Below are positions 24,805 to 33,928 of a DNA stretch of 64,000 bases, piece after piece. Made by a program: the position numbers and the translations under genes. Below the pieces are notes generated by a model that searched no databases, was not told the DNA's origin, and saw only the letters and a list, made by a program, of their open reading frames with translations. Origin of the DNA: Hymenobacter sp. J193 (GTDB taxonomy: Bacteria > Bacteroidota > Bacteroidia > Cytophagales > Hymenobacteraceae); assembly GCF_024700075.1 (NCBI RefSeq), contig NZ_JAJONE010000001.1:1550001-1614000 (forward strand). The letters are read 5' to 3'. The first letter of the stretch is position 1, and each line of letters begins with the position of its first letter.

Positions 24805-26814
24805 CTACAAGCCCGCTTTCAGGTGCTGGGCCGTGAAGTGTGCCAGCGCCATAATGGTGAGCATAGGGTTTACGCCGCTGCACGTCGGAAACGCTGACGC
24901 ATCGGCCACGAATAGGTTGCGCACCTCATAGGTTTCGCCGGTAGGTGCTACCGGATGCGTGGCCCTTTGCCCGCCCATGCGGCAGGTACTCATCTGATGG
25001 GCACTGTAGAGCCCGAAGCGGTTGGCCTGCCATTTGAGTTTGCTAAGGCCATCGAGGACAGTCGGATTCTGAACCGCGCCATTCTGCACGTGCAGGGTGG
25101 GCAGAGTACCGTGGGGCAGATACACCGTGTGGGCTCCGGCAGCGGCGTGAATTTCGGCGGCCGCTCGCACGCCTTGCAGCATGTGGCCCCGGTCGTAGGA
25201 GCTCAGGGAGTAGTCGATGCGCGGCTGGCCCTGCCGGTCGGTGCGCACCCGCCCCCCGTCCCGGTCGCGCGTCAGCACAATAAAGTTACCCAGGTGCGCG
25301 GCCTGCTGCATCAGCTGCTTGTGCTGCACACCCGAGTGCCAGGGCAGCACCATGGCCATGAGGCCCGGGTGCGCGGGCGGGGTTTCCAGCTTGGCGCCGT
25401 AGTTGGTCCCGTCCAGCATCGTATAGGTGTCATTTACCACCGACATCATCGGGCCAAACCACGGGTCCATGCGCTGCGCGTATGCTCCCGACACCACCAC
25501 CGTGGGGTGCAGGTGCAGATGCCGGCCCAGGTGTGGGTGCCGCAGCCCGCTCCGCAGCAGCAGCGCCGGCGACTGGATAGCCCCGCCAGCTACCACTACC
25601 CGCCGCGCCCGCACCGTCACGCGTACGGCCTGACCCGAGGAGGTCGTATGCACGGCTTCGGCGCCGGTGGCCTGGCCCTGAGCGGTGGTTACGCGCGTCA
25701 CGTAGGTATCGGGCAGAATGCGGGCGCCGTGGTCGAAGGCCTGCTGCAAATACGTGTTCAGGGTACCCTGCTTGATGCCGTGCCGGTCGCCAAGCGGGCT
25801 GAACCCGAGGCTGCGGAAGTGTTCTTCCGAGGAAGTCAGGTGCTTTTCGTTGCGCGGAATGCGTTTCACTTCCTGCCCCAGCTGCCTCGACCCATTCCAC
25901 AGGGCCTGGTTCTGACCGTTGTGCCGCTCGTAGCTGGTGTTCACGCTCACCGCCTGGCTTACCGCATCGAGGCTGCGGCCAAATTCCGGCGAAGCGAAAT
26001 GCGGTACGTGGTGTTCCCGGGCCCACTCCTGCAGGATGTAGTCGGGAGTGCGGAAAGCCCCGGCCCAGTTGACGGTGGTGCCGCCGCCCAGGCAGCTGCC
26101 CGCCAGCAACGCCAGGCTCCCATCCTGGGTGGTAAGGGCCGCCTGCCCATCGTACAGCTTGCTGAGCATATCCACCTCGCGCTGAGTGAAGTCGCAGCCG
26201 TGGCAATAAGGACCTTTTTCCAGTACCAGCACGGCATGGCCGGCGGCGGCCAGCTCCCCGGCCACCACGCCGCCCCCGGCTCCGCTGCCAATCACCAGCA
26301 CGTCGCAGTCGTACTGCACATCGGTCGTGGGCTGAAGCGGGCGGATGGGCTTGTCGGTATCCACTGGTTGGTCGTCGGGCTGGGGTCCGGGGTAGCCGAG
26401 GGCAGCCCACACCGGATTGTCGGGCACGGGCACCGAGCCGCCGTAGTACAGCATCATGGTGAGCTTGCGCAGGGAGTGAAAGGCCTTGCGCAGCTGTGGC
26501 ACCGGGCTGCCGGCCCAGCGCTGCAGCAATTGTTCACGCTGCGGCAGGGTGAGCTCCATAAACGGCCGCAACTTCCCCAGCCAGGTAAGTCCCAGCGCGG
26601 GCGAGGCCAGCAGCCCCAGCAGCTGCCGGAACTCCTGCTGCACGCCCATAGGTTGCCCAGCCAGCATACCAGTCAGTTGGTCGAGGTTGAGGCCCTCTGA
26701 GCCTTGGCGAAGCCAATAAGCAGCATTCGGTTCCTGCTCGTGGCCGGGCACAGCCGGAATAAAGGTATCGGCCACTGCCCGAAGAATGGCGGCCTGGGTG
26801 GGAGTAAACGACAT
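24805..26814 (-). CDS. GMC oxidoreductase, long-chain alcohol oxidase type
   Basis: A 669-residue flavoprotein. Residues 1-150 form a helical domain (MSFTPTQAAILRAVADTFIPAVPG) like that in plant and yeast long-chain alcohol oxidases and gluconate dehydrogenase subunit 3. The FAD motif is VLVIGSGAGGGVVAGELAAAG near 170; GSCLGGGTTVNWAG near 240 is the GMC signature. The C-terminus has HQMSTCRMGG and CSGVNPMLTIMALAHFTAQHL with the catalytic His and Asn region. An ATG further upstream adds 23 basic residues and is not used. Placed directly after the ALDH3-like gene, it may oxidise fatty alcohols to aldehydes. Confidence 0.85.
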   Translation of the reverse strand: MSFTPTQAAILRAVADTFIPAVPGHEQEPNAAYWLRQGSEGLNLDQLTGMLAGQPMGVQQEFRQLLGLLASPALGLTWLGKLRPFMELTLPQREQLLQRWAGSPVPQLRKAFHSLRKLTMMLYYGGSVPVPDNPVWAALGYPGPQPDDQPVDTDKPIRPLQPTTDVQYDCDVLVIGSGAGGGVVAGELAAAGHAVLVLEKGPYCHGCDFTQREVDMLSKLYDGQAALTTQDGSLALLAGSCLGGGTTVNWAGAFRTPDYILQEWAREHHVPHFASPEFGRSLDAVSQAVSVNTSYERHNGQNQALWNGSRQLGQEVKRIPRNEKHLTSSEEHFRSLGFSPLGDRHGIKQGTLNTYLQQAFDHGARILPDTYVTRVTTAQGQATGAEAVHTTSSGQAVRVTVRARRVVVAGGAIQSPALLLRSGLRHPHLGRHLHLHPTVVVSGAYAQRMDPWFGPMMSVVNDTYTMLDGTNYGAKLETPPAHPGLMAMVLPWHSGVQHKQLMQQAAHLGNFIVLTRDRDGGRVRTDRQGQPRIDYSLSSYDRGHMLQGVRAAAEIHAAAGAHTVYLPHGTLPTLHVQNGAVQNPTVLDGLSKLKWQANRFGLYSAHQMSTCRMGGQRATHPVAPTGETYEVRNLFVADASAFPTCSGVNPMLTIMALAHFTAQHLKAGL

Positions 26815-27024
26815 GAGCACGAGGCGCGGAAAGGGCCGACCGGCAAAGAAATGCTGCCGCCAGCTGCCGGAAAATATCGGCAAAAGAATTCGGCTTGCCT
26901 ACTTTATTTTCAAAAACGAATTTCCGCTTTCCGCCTGCTGCCCACCTACTATTTATCAGCTTGCCCTGTGCTTACTGCCAGCCGCATTACTCACCGATGC
27001 GCACAGGCAAGGCACTACGGCCGG

Positions 27025-28476
27025 CTACAGATACCGCAGCAGCAGATCAAGCATTTTGCGCACTTTGGGGGTGTAGGGCGGGTAAAGCAGCTTGATGCTG
27101 GTACGACCGATACGCTGCCGGAGCACGGCTTTTTCGTTGGAAAACGCCAGAAACCCATAGTGCCCGTGCGCCTTGCCTACCCCGCTGTTGCCCACGCCCC
27201 CGAAAGGCAGCTCCGAGTGACCCAGGTGCACAATGGTTTCGTTGACGGCCGCGCCACCCGCCGATACATTATCCAGCAGGTACCGCTGGTTTTCGGCGTT
27301 GCGCGTGAATACGTACTGCGCCAGGGGCTTGGGCCGCGCATTGATAAAATCGGCAGCTTCAGAAAGCGTGCGGAAGGGTACCAGCGGCAGCAGCGGCCCG
27401 AATATTTCCTCCTGCATTATGCGGCTGTCGGGGGCCACATGGGTGAGGACGGTGGGCGCGATAAAGCACTGACGGCCATCCACCTCGCCACCCACGGCCA
27501 CCGTAGCCCCGGTAGCCTGGGCATCTTCCAGCAAGCCTGCCAGCCGGTTGAAATGCTGCTGATTAACGATACGGGCAAACGACTCGGAGTTTTCCACCCC
27601 AGCTCCGGCGGGGTTGTAGTTGCGGCGGATGACAGCTTCCATTTCGCGCACCAGCTCGGCCTGCACGGGTTCCTGCACCAGCACGTAATCGGGGGCTACG
27701 CAGGTCTGGCCGGCATTCAGAAACTTGCCCCACACCAGCTTCTCGGCCGCGTCGCGCAGGTTGGCGGTGGCATCCACCACGGCCGGCGACTTGCCGCCCA
27801 ACTCCAAGGTCACGCCGCTCAGGTGCTCGGCGGCGGCGCGCATTACTATTTTACCCACCTCGGGGCTGCCCGTGAAAAAGATGTGGTCGAAGGGCAGGCG
27901 CAGCAGCTCGGTGGCCACGTCTTTGCCGCCTTCCACTACTACCACTTCGGCGGAGTCGAAAACTTCTTCGGCCAGGCGGCGCACCAGGGTAGCTACGTGC
28001 GGCGTCAGCTCCGAGGGTTTGAGCACGCAGCAGTTGCCGGCGGCCAGCGCCGACACCAGCGGCCCCACCGCCAGGTAAAACGGGTAGTTCCACGGCGCCA
28101 TTACCAGGCACACCCCCTTGGGCTCGTACTGCACCCAGGAGGTAGTGCCCAGCAACGACAGCGGCGTACCTACGCGCCGGGGCTTCATCCACTGCCGCAG
28201 GTGGGCCAGCGTATGCTTGATTTCGGCCTGCGTTGACCAGATTTCAGTAAGATCAGTTTCAGCGGCGGGCTTGCGGAAGTCGGCGTACAGGGCGGTTTGG
28301 ATGGCAACGCGGTTGCTGGTAATCCAGGCGGCCAGGCGGCGAAGGCGCGTGGCCCGGGCAGAAGCATCTTCGCGGCGCAGCACGGGCGTATGGGTGCGCA
28401 GCCGTTCAAAAGCAGCGTGCAGGTCTGAATTGATAGCGGGGGAAGTTTCGGGAGCGGACAGGGCAGCGGCAGCCAT
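27025..28476 (-). CDS. Aldehyde dehydrogenase, ALDH3 (fatty aldehyde) type
   Basis: A 483-residue NAD(P)-dependent dehydrogenase. The catalytic Cys is in NAGQTCVAPDYVL near residue 256 and the general-base Glu in VTLELGGKSP near 226. The C-terminal tail KLLYPPYTPKVRKMLDLLL is a hallmark of class 3 enzymes, which act on medium and long-chain aldehydes and often bind membranes. The ATG at 28476 (MAAAALSAPETS) matches the family start. It lies 210 nt upstream of the GMC oxidase gene, so together they may turn fatty alcohols into fatty acids. Confidence 0.88.
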   Translation of the reverse strand: MAAAALSAPETSPAINSDLHAAFERLRTHTPVLRREDASARATRLRRLAAWITSNRVAIQTALYADFRKPAAETDLTEIWSTQAEIKHTLAHLRQWMKPRRVGTPLSLLGTTSWVQYEPKGVCLVMAPWNYPFYLAVGPLVSALAAGNCCVLKPSELTPHVATLVRRLAEEVFDSAEVVVVEGGKDVATELLRLPFDHIFFTGSPEVGKIVMRAAAEHLSGVTLELGGKSPAVVDATANLRDAAEKLVWGKFLNAGQTCVAPDYVLVQEPVQAELVREMEAVIRRNYNPAGAGVENSESFARIVNQQHFNRLAGLLEDAQATGATVAVGGEVDGRQCFIAPTVLTHVAPDSRIMQEEIFGPLLPLVPFRTLSEAADFINARPKPLAQYVFTRNAENQRYLLDNVSAGGAAVNETIVHLGHSELPFGGVGNSGVGKAHGHYGFLAFSNEKAVLRQRIGRTSIKLLYPPYTPKVRKMLDLLLRYL

Positions 28477-28647
28477 ACGGCACAGAGTAACGACGCGGGA
28501 AATCCTTCTAAGATAGCAGGATTTGCTTGCAGTGCGTGCAGCCTGCGCCAACGTGGGCGCCCCCGAAAACAGCTACCTTTACGGCTGATACCGTACGCGC
28601 CGCCTGGCGGGCGGCTGGTTTTGAGGCGGTTTACTTATTGCGCAGGC

Positions 28648-29136
28648 GTGTTGTCTACTCTAACTTCTCACCCGGCTACCACCCACGAAGCGCTTAGGCG
28701 GCTCCGGGAAATGGTGAGCCTGCTGAACGCTCATTTTCTGGACTTTTCCCCGGCGGAACTGACAACAGCCCTAGGCCCGGGCAAATGGTCGCGCAAGCAG
28801 GTGCTGGGTCATTTGCTGGATTCGGCAGTCAATAACCACCGCCGATTTGTGCTGTGCCAGACAGAGCCAGAACCCCACCGTATGGTTGCCTATCAGCAGG
28901 ACGAATGGGTACGGCTGGGCGTGTATCAGCAGGCTCCGGCCGCCGAGCTGCTCAGCTTCTGGACCCTGTATAATGAGCAGCTGATGCGCATGATTGCCCG
29001 AATACCAGCCGCTGCATTGCAAAACCAGGTGCTGTTCGAGAACGGCTACACTGTGACGCTGGGCTGGCTGATAGACGACTACGCCATGCACCTGGAACAC
29101 CACGTGCGCCAGATTCTGCAGCAGGAGGCTGCCTGA
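28648..29136 (+). CDS. DinB-family protein
   Basis: A DinB/YfiT four-helix-bundle protein of about 162 residues. The conserved segment GKWSRKQVLGHLLDSAVNNHRRFV holds the first metal-ligand His, and DDYAMHLEHHVRQIL near the C-terminus holds the other two. Such proteins bind a metal and often transfer thiols. No ATG lies near the N-terminus; GTG 28648 and TTG 28651 both fit, and a TTG at 28621 is possible. It is divergent from the aldehyde dehydrogenase gene. Confidence 0.82.
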   Translation: MLSTLTSHPATTHEALRRLREMVSLLNAHFLDFSPAELTTALGPGKWSRKQVLGHLLDSAVNNHRRFVLCQTEPEPHRMVAYQQDEWVRLGVYQQAPAAELLSFWTLYNEQLMRMIARIPAAALQNQVLFENGYTVTLGWLIDDYAMHLEHHVRQILQQEAA

Positions 29137-29241
29137 GAACAATCATTGATTGCGGCCCGCCAACAAACCCCTTAGCTTGCCGGTTGGTAAGCTACGCCCT
29201 ACCCGGTTGCGCTGACCGAAAATCGGATTAACCAGCTTTTT

Positions 29242-29664
29242 ATGCTCAACCTGTTCGAACGCCGCGAAAAGCCTTATTACCAGAATACGGCAGGGCAGGT
29301 AGCTTACTCTGCGGCGGGCTACGTGCAGCTCAACTGGAGTTCGGAGCGCATCAGCCTGGCCGATATGCAGCAGCTTTATGAACAGGCTCTACAGCTGCTG
29401 CGCAGTACCCGGATTGGCAAAGTGGTATCGGAGCACGGCCAGCGCCAGCCTTTGTCGGCCGAGGCCCAGACGTGGATAACGCAGAACTGGATTCCGCGGG
29501 CTATGCGGGAAAGCAACACGCACTACTGCGCCATTGTGGAAGGGCATAACCCGATGCACCGCTTAGCTACCCAGACTATCGTCAGCAATGCTCCGACTGG
29601 GTTTCACTTTCAGCGCTTTGGCACACTGCCCGAAGCCACGACCTGGCTGCAAAGCCTGGGGTAA
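29242..29664 (+). CDS. Hypothetical protein, possible STAS-like fold
   Basis: A 140-residue soluble protein. I do not know a named family. The order of elements (VAYSAAGYVQLNW strand, LADMQQLYEQALQLL helix, KVVSEHGQRQPL strand, TWITQNWIPRAM helix, HYCAIVEGHN strand, GFHFQRFGTLPEATTWLQSL end) recalls the STAS/SpoIIAA-like fold seen in many small Bacteroidota proteins, in which the closing strand-helix reads x-RxFxx-xxAxxWL. Same direction as the DinB gene, 105 nt behind it. Confidence 0.75.
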   Translation: MLNLFERREKPYYQNTAGQVAYSAAGYVQLNWSSERISLADMQQLYEQALQLLRSTRIGKVVSEHGQRQPLSAEAQTWITQNWIPRAMRESNTHYCAIVEGHNPMHRLATQTIVSNAPTGFHFQRFGTLPEATTWLQSLG

Positions 29665-29673
29665 ATGCGCCGC

Positions 29674-30087
29674 TTAGCGCCCCGTAGCGGGCTGCTGCTC
29701 CCCAAGCCAGCGGAAGGTACTGTACTGGCCCGGCGTCAGAATCCGCAGCATAGCCGTATCGTACTGTTCCTGCACCTGAGCGGCGGCGCGCTGCGTGGGC
29801 GCGGGGCTGGCATACCCGGCTCCCGCCGCGTAAGCTACCGATACCTGCCGCAAGGAGTCGAGCTGCTGCAGGTGCTGGTAGGTGGAGCGCTGCACGGCCC
29901 GCCGCTGCGCCTTCGTCAGATGCAGCGCGTAGTGGTAGTAATTCGTTACGCTGCTGGCGCGCTGCCGGATATGGTCTTTATCGGAAGCAGCAGCGGGGGC
30001 CTGGGGCGCGGCTACCGCCAGCGAAGAAACCAGCAGCCAGGAAGCCATAAAACCCAGGCTGGCGGCACGAGAAGACAAGGAAGACAT
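29674..30087 (-). CDS. Secreted small helical protein, Spy-like
   Basis: A 137-residue protein with signal peptide (SLGFMASWLLVSSLAVAAP). The mature part is helical, with LHLTKAQRRAVQRSTYQHLQQLDS and MLRILTPGQYSTFRWLGEQQ, the last resembling the LTPxQ pattern of Spy-type periplasmic chaperones. Function unknown. Convergent with the gene at 29242, only 9 nt apart. The ATG at 30087 is used; a GTG at 30093 is also in frame. Confidence 0.68.
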   Translation of the reverse strand: MSSLSSRAASLGFMASWLLVSSLAVAAPQAPAAASDKDHIRQRASSVTNYYHYALHLTKAQRRAVQRSTYQHLQQLDSLRQVSVAYAAGAGYASPAPTQRAAAQVQEQYDTAMLRILTPGQYSTFRWLGEQQPATGR

Positions 30088-30155
30088 GGGCACAGGAAAA
30101 GGTAAGCACTAATCTCAGCTCTGTAAACGGCCGCTGCAACCGCGTGGTTCGCCAC

Positions 30156-30189
30156 TTGTAATGCTATGTTGACTTATCGTATATATTTG
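30156..30189 (+). promoter_or_regulatory. Promoter of the AraC-family gene
   Basis: TATATTTG (30182-30189) is a perfect -7 box; TTG at 30156-30158 lies 23 nt before it, at the long end of the allowed spacing. The expected start near 30196 supports translation from ATG 30228. Confidence 0.55.
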
Positions 30190-30227
30190 AGAGCAAGCTA
30201 GTGCCAGTCAGGCATAGATTATCGATT

Positions 30228-31079
30228 ATGCAGCTCCAGTACGAGTCCATCCACCCCACTACCGACAGTTCTTTCACGCTGCTCCACTACACGGAGGTGC
30301 AGAACGGCGGTTTGCTCTGGCACTACCATCCTGAGTACGAGCTGGTATATGTCCCGCGCGGGACCGGCCGGCGCCACATCGGGCAGCACATTTCCCGGTT
30401 CGAGCAGGGTGAGCTGGCCCTTATCGGGCCCAACCTGCCGCACCTGAGCTTCAGCTACGGGCAGCAGGGCGCCTTCGAGGAAATTGTGGTGCAGCTGCGG
30501 GCCGATTTTATGGGCGAAGCCTTCTGGCAGCGGCCTGAGCTGGCTGCCATTCAGCAGCTGCTTTCCCGCTCCCAGCAGGGCCTATGCTTTGGGCCGGCCA
30601 CCCGCGCCGCCCTGGACCCGCTGCTGCGCCAGCTGCTCACGGAGCCGCCGCTTGCCCGCCTGCTCACGCTGTTGCGCGTGCTCCAGCTCCTGGCCGAAAC
30701 CACCGAGGTAGAGCCCCTGCACGCCGGCAGCGGCGGCCTGGGCCCGCACGGCCGCGAGCAGCAGCGCCTGAGCAAGGTGTATCAGTATCTGGAAGAAAAC
30801 TACCGCCGTCCCATTGGGGTGGATGAGGTAGCCGACGTGGCCAACCTCTCGGTGCCGGCGTTCTGCCGCTACTTCAAGAAGATGACGCGCCACACCCTCA
30901 CCGATTTTCTGCAGGAATACCGCGTAAGCCAGGCCTGCCGCCTGCTGGTGAACGAAGACCTGACCATCACGCAGATTTGCTATGGCAGCGGTTTCAACAA
31001 CGTGTCGCACTTCAACAAGACCTTCCGCCGCCACACTGGCCAGAGCCCCAGCGAGTACCGCCGCCAGCGCCTAAGCTAG
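30228..31079 (+). CDS. AraC-family transcriptional regulator with cupin sensor domain
   Basis: A 283-residue regulator. The N-terminal cupin-like domain has WHYHPEYELVYVPRGTGRRHIG near residues 28-49 and GELALIGPNLPHLSF near 60-75, the usual pattern for sugar-sensing AraC proteins. The C-terminal pair of helix-turn-helices runs from about 190, with IGVDEVADVANLSVPAFCRYFKK and ITQICYGSGFNNVSHFNKTFRRHTG. Ligand and targets are not evident; neighbours are not sugar genes. ATG 30228 is preferred to a GTG at 30201 because the promoter would place the transcript start close to the latter. Confidence 0.9.
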   Translation: MQLQYESIHPTTDSSFTLLHYTEVQNGGLLWHYHPEYELVYVPRGTGRRHIGQHISRFEQGELALIGPNLPHLSFSYGQQGAFEEIVVQLRADFMGEAFWQRPELAAIQQLLSRSQQGLCFGPATRAALDPLLRQLLTEPPLARLLTLLRVLQLLAETTEVEPLHAGSGGLGPHGREQQRLSKVYQYLEENYRRPIGVDEVADVANLSVPAFCRYFKKMTRHTLTDFLQEYRVSQACRLLVNEDLTITQICYGSGFNNVSHFNKTFRRHTGQSPSEYRRQRLS

Positions 31080-31132
31080 CGGCGCGGAACCAGCGGCCGG
31101 GCGCAAGTGTCTGTTCTGCAGATACCCCGGCT

Positions 31133-32203
31133 ATGTTGTTTCTTCTTTCTCTATGGCAGCTTTTCAGCGAACTGCTGCTTGCCCCGGCGCCCTCTCCCCC
31201 ACTCGTTTTGCAGCCGGCCCGGCTGCCCTTTGTTCCCCGCGAATATTACGTGGCGGCCGTGGCCGATGCCCGCGCCAAACCGGAGCCCGTAGCCCAGCTC
31301 CTGGCTACGGCCCAGGCTACGGCACCCGAGCTGGTTGAGCTGCAAGGTGGCACGCTACCGGCCCTACGCGGATTTGTGAGCCGGACGGTGCCCCGCAACC
31401 CTGCGTTGCGGCCCGCCACCGTGCGGGTACAGGAGCTGCGCGTGCGCGAAACGGCCGGCCCCGGCGGCACTATTGACGGACAGATTATCGTGGCTTTTTC
31501 CTTTGACTGGCAGCGCGAGGGCGAAACCGTGCCGCTAACGCAGTACCGCGGCGGGGCCCGCTACCGGCGCCTGCCCAGCCAGCGGGCCGCCGTGGAGCCA
31601 GCTCTGCGGCAGGCGCTGGTGGGTGCCCTCACGTACTTTGATACCTGGATGACGCAGCAGGCCCCGCACAATGTGGCCCTGGCCCACCGCATTCAGGTGC
31701 GCTTTCTGGATGATGCGCGGGCCGCGGAGGGCGACACGCTGTTTTATCAGCCCCAACGGCCGCTGGTGTGGGCTGACTTCTCGGGGCCACGCCGCTCGGC
31801 CGGTAACTTTGCGGCAGCCGTATTCCCGAGCTTTGCTTACACGGGCAAGCCACAAGTAGTAAATGGCACCCTGCACCTCGACCTTACCTTGCAGGTGTTT
31901 GTGGTGCGCAGCTCGTCCTGGACGGCTACCCAAACCGACTATAGTCTCAACCACGAGCAGCGCCATTTCGACCTAGTGAAGCTGGTGGGTGAGCGGTTCA
32001 AGCGCAAAGTCCAGCCCGACTCCCTCACCGTGGCCGATTACAATAGCATCATTCAGCTTCAATATCTGCGCTCCTACTGGGAGATGAACCGGGTGCAGGA
32101 GCAGTACGAAGCCGAAACTCAGCACGGCACCAACGAGGCCGCCCAGCAGCGCTGGAACCAGCGCATCGACGCGGAGCTGCGGGCATTTGGGGTAAGAAGT
32201 TGA
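31133..32203 (+). CDS. Exported DUF922-like putative zinc protease
   Basis: A 356-residue protein with a short N-terminal hydrophobic segment (MLFLLSLWQLFSELLLAPA). The C-terminal third has the pattern LVWADFSGP near residue 205 and SLNHEQRHFDLVKLVGERF near 270, where HEQRH is an HExxH-type zinc site characteristic of the DUF922 secreted Zn-protease family. The N-terminal 200 residues are not recognised. It follows the AraC gene after 53 nt in the same direction; a shared transcript is possible. Catalysis is predicted, not shown. Confidence 0.7.
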   Translation: MLFLLSLWQLFSELLLAPAPSPPLVLQPARLPFVPREYYVAAVADARAKPEPVAQLLATAQATAPELVELQGGTLPALRGFVSRTVPRNPALRPATVRVQELRVRETAGPGGTIDGQIIVAFSFDWQREGETVPLTQYRGGARYRRLPSQRAAVEPALRQALVGALTYFDTWMTQQAPHNVALAHRIQVRFLDDARAAEGDTLFYQPQRPLVWADFSGPRRSAGNFAAAVFPSFAYTGKPQVVNGTLHLDLTLQVFVVRSSSWTATQTDYSLNHEQRHFDLVKLVGERFKRKVQPDSLTVADYNSIIQLQYLRSYWEMNRVQEQYEAETQHGTNEAAQQRWNQRIDAELRAFGVRS

Positions 32204-32285
32204 ACAGCAGACCCCGCATCTTCTCAAATCCAGAAATGGTACCAGCAACGTCCTGCAGAAGCGGAGCCAAAGCCTGACGCCCCAA

Positions 32286-32321
32286 CAAAAAAGCCTGCCC
32301 CAATAACGGAGCAGGCTTTTT
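32286..32321. terminator. Bidirectional terminator
   Basis: AAAAAAGCCTGC pairs with GCAGGCTTTTTT around CCCAATAACGGA, extended by CCCAA/TTGGG. It sits between the convergent genes ending at 32203 and 32346. Confidence 0.92.
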
Positions 32322-32345
32322 TATTGGGTTGAAAGCTGGTTACAA

Positions 32346-33005
32346 CTAGTCTTTCACTTTGCGCTGGCCATCATCGGCGTCGCGCTTCACTTTGGTACCG
32401 TTAGGGTATTCTACTTTCCGGTCGCCGTCTTTGTCGATTTTGACGGTGGTGCCGTTGGCGTACTTGATTTTGGTTTCGCCGTTCTGTTTCTGCTCATACT
32501 TCTCAATGGCCGGGCCACGACGGCGGGCGGCCGAGCGGTTGGTGGTACCTTCCTGCGTTTCGCGGTAGGTATAGGGCGTGCCGGCGTAGTAGGCGGTGCG
32601 GTTGCTTTCGTAGGTGCGGTACTGCTCCGGGTCGGTGATAATGGTGCGCACCTCGCGGTCGGTATCATCGTTCACCTGGCGCAGAGCAGCGTAGCGGCCG
32701 GTGGTATCGGTGGTATACTGCGTGTTTACCTCGTTCAGGCGGCGGCCCCGGGTGTAGTAAGTTTTTTCGATGCGCGTTACCACTACCGTATCGGTCAGGC
32801 GCAGGTCCTGGGCAATGCGGTCGGAGAGGCGGCTGGCATCGGCACCATAGGCGGCAGTATCGTTAGCCATTTGGTTGTTTTCTACTACAACGGCCGTATC
32901 GGCAGATGGCGTGGTAGCGGCATCAACGGCGGCGGGTTTGTCCTGGGAGCAGGACGCTACGGCAAAAGCAGCCGCGGCCGACAGGAAAAGCAAAGACTTG
33001 TTCAT
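32346..33005 (-). CDS. Lipoprotein with C-terminal YxNGT repeats
   Basis: A 219-residue protein; MNKSLLFLSAAAAFAVASC is a lipoprotein signal with Cys19. The middle is polar and helical. The C-terminus repeats a short beta motif: KIKYANGTTVKIDKDGD, then RKVEYPNGTKVKRD, with the Y-x-NGT-x-K spacing seen in the TCP10/CPAP-type G-box beta-sheets. I do not know its role; such repeats form single-layer sheets. ATG 33005 is used instead of one nine codons upstream because it opens the signal peptide. Confidence 0.72.
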   Translation of the reverse strand: MNKSLLFLSAAAAFAVASCSQDKPAAVDAATTPSADTAVVVENNQMANDTAAYGADASRLSDRIAQDLRLTDTVVVTRIEKTYYTRGRRLNEVNTQYTTDTTGRYAALRQVNDDTDREVRTIITDPEQYRTYESNRTAYYAGTPYTYRETQEGTTNRSAARRRGPAIEKYEQKQNGETKIKYANGTTVKIDKDGDRKVEYPNGTKVKRDADDGQRKVKD

Positions 33006-33123
33006 GAAAGGTCGTATCAAAGAAAAGAACATATAGCCGGTTGGCTATGCTGGGGCTGATACGGCGGCCTTCCGGTGGAGGTTGCGCCTCCGGGTTCCGA
33101 CTCTTGCTGCCAGGTAAGGCCGC

Positions 33124-33762
33124 CTACCGTCCAAGCTGGTAACTCAGGTTCAGGCTGAGGGAGCGGTTGCGCAGGCGGCCGGGCGGGGTGCCATCCGCCG
33201 ATACGGGCTGGTACACTGGGGTCAGGCCGTGCGCGTACCGGAGCCCTACGCCCAGTTTATCGGTTAGCTGATAGCCCGCACCCACCACGGCACTGAAATC
33301 CCAGCGGTGGAATTTGTCGGTGTTGTCGGTGTAGATGTTGGGGTTGCCCAGCAAGCCGCTGGGGCCGTCGAGCCAGCGGTGGCCGAGCAGGTAGCTCACC
33401 TGCGGCCCCGCTTCCAGCCACAGCTTGGACAGACGCAGCTGCATCAGCAATGGCAGCTGCAGGTAGTGCAGCCGCTCCCGAAACTCCACGTAGTTTCCGC
33501 TGGCTGCCTCAAGCCGAAAGCCCAGCCCGGCGTAGGCCAACTCGGTTTGCAGGGCTAGCCGGCCGCTGGCCGTGAGCGGCAGCCGCGCCGTGAGGCCGAC
33601 GCGGGCACCCAGCCGTCCATCGGGCTCGGGCGTATCGGCATTGCGGGGGCCTCCTACGGTAGCAGCTGTCATGCCGGCCGTAAGGCCCAGGCGCAGGCCC
33701 TGGGCTTGTACCGAAGCCAGGCTGGCTACACCAAAGAGTAAGGGTAAAAAGAGCTTTTTCAT
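33124..33762 (-). CDS. Outer-membrane beta-barrel protein (PorT-like family)
   Basis: A 212-residue protein with signal peptide MKKLFLPLLFGVASLASVQAQ and barrel strands LRLGLTAGMTAATV, LGARVGLTARLPL, LALQTELAYAGLGFRL, RLHYLQLPLLMQLRL, LWLEAGPQVSYLLG, DFSAVVGAGYQLT, LGVGLRYAHGL and a final LSLNLSYQLGR. This is the same general family as the protein at 21152 but only weakly alike. Function unknown. Confidence 0.87.
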   Translation of the reverse strand: MKKLFLPLLFGVASLASVQAQGLRLGLTAGMTAATVGGPRNADTPEPDGRLGARVGLTARLPLTASGRLALQTELAYAGLGFRLEAASGNYVEFRERLHYLQLPLLMQLRLSKLWLEAGPQVSYLLGHRWLDGPSGLLGNPNIYTDNTDKFHRWDFSAVVGAGYQLTDKLGVGLRYAHGLTPVYQPVSADGTPPGRLRNRSLSLNLSYQLGR

Positions 33763-33870
33763 AGCGCAGAAAGGCGGATAGCGTTACCTAGGAGAGCAGC
33801 TGCGGCAGCCTTTGGTGACGGGCCACCGCCGGTTTTTTGGCAGCTTTCTGATTTTCAGCTGCTTGTTTTT

Positions 33871-33915
33871 ACCAACCGGCGCCCGGCCTCGTATCGGGGG
33901 CGGGCGCCGGTTGGT
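33871..33915 (-). terminator. Long hairpin past the erythromycin-esterase-like gene
   Basis: ACCAACCGGCGCCCG and its exact complement form a 15-bp stem with a 15-nt loop, 14 nt past the stop at 33929. No T-run follows on the minus strand, so it may protect the RNA end rather than terminate by itself. Confidence 0.55.
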
Positions 33916-33928
33916 GCATTAAACTTAC

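Noticed and set aside
24955..26700. 581-codon open frame on the plus strand opposite the GMC oxidoreductase gene
   Set aside because: High GC leaves few stops in antisense frames; the product is rich in His, Gln, Gly and Val with no motif, while the minus frame shows a full family match.
26704..28236. 510-codon open frame on the plus strand opposite the aldehyde dehydrogenase gene
   Set aside because: Antisense shadow of a clear gene, with no recognisable protein features.
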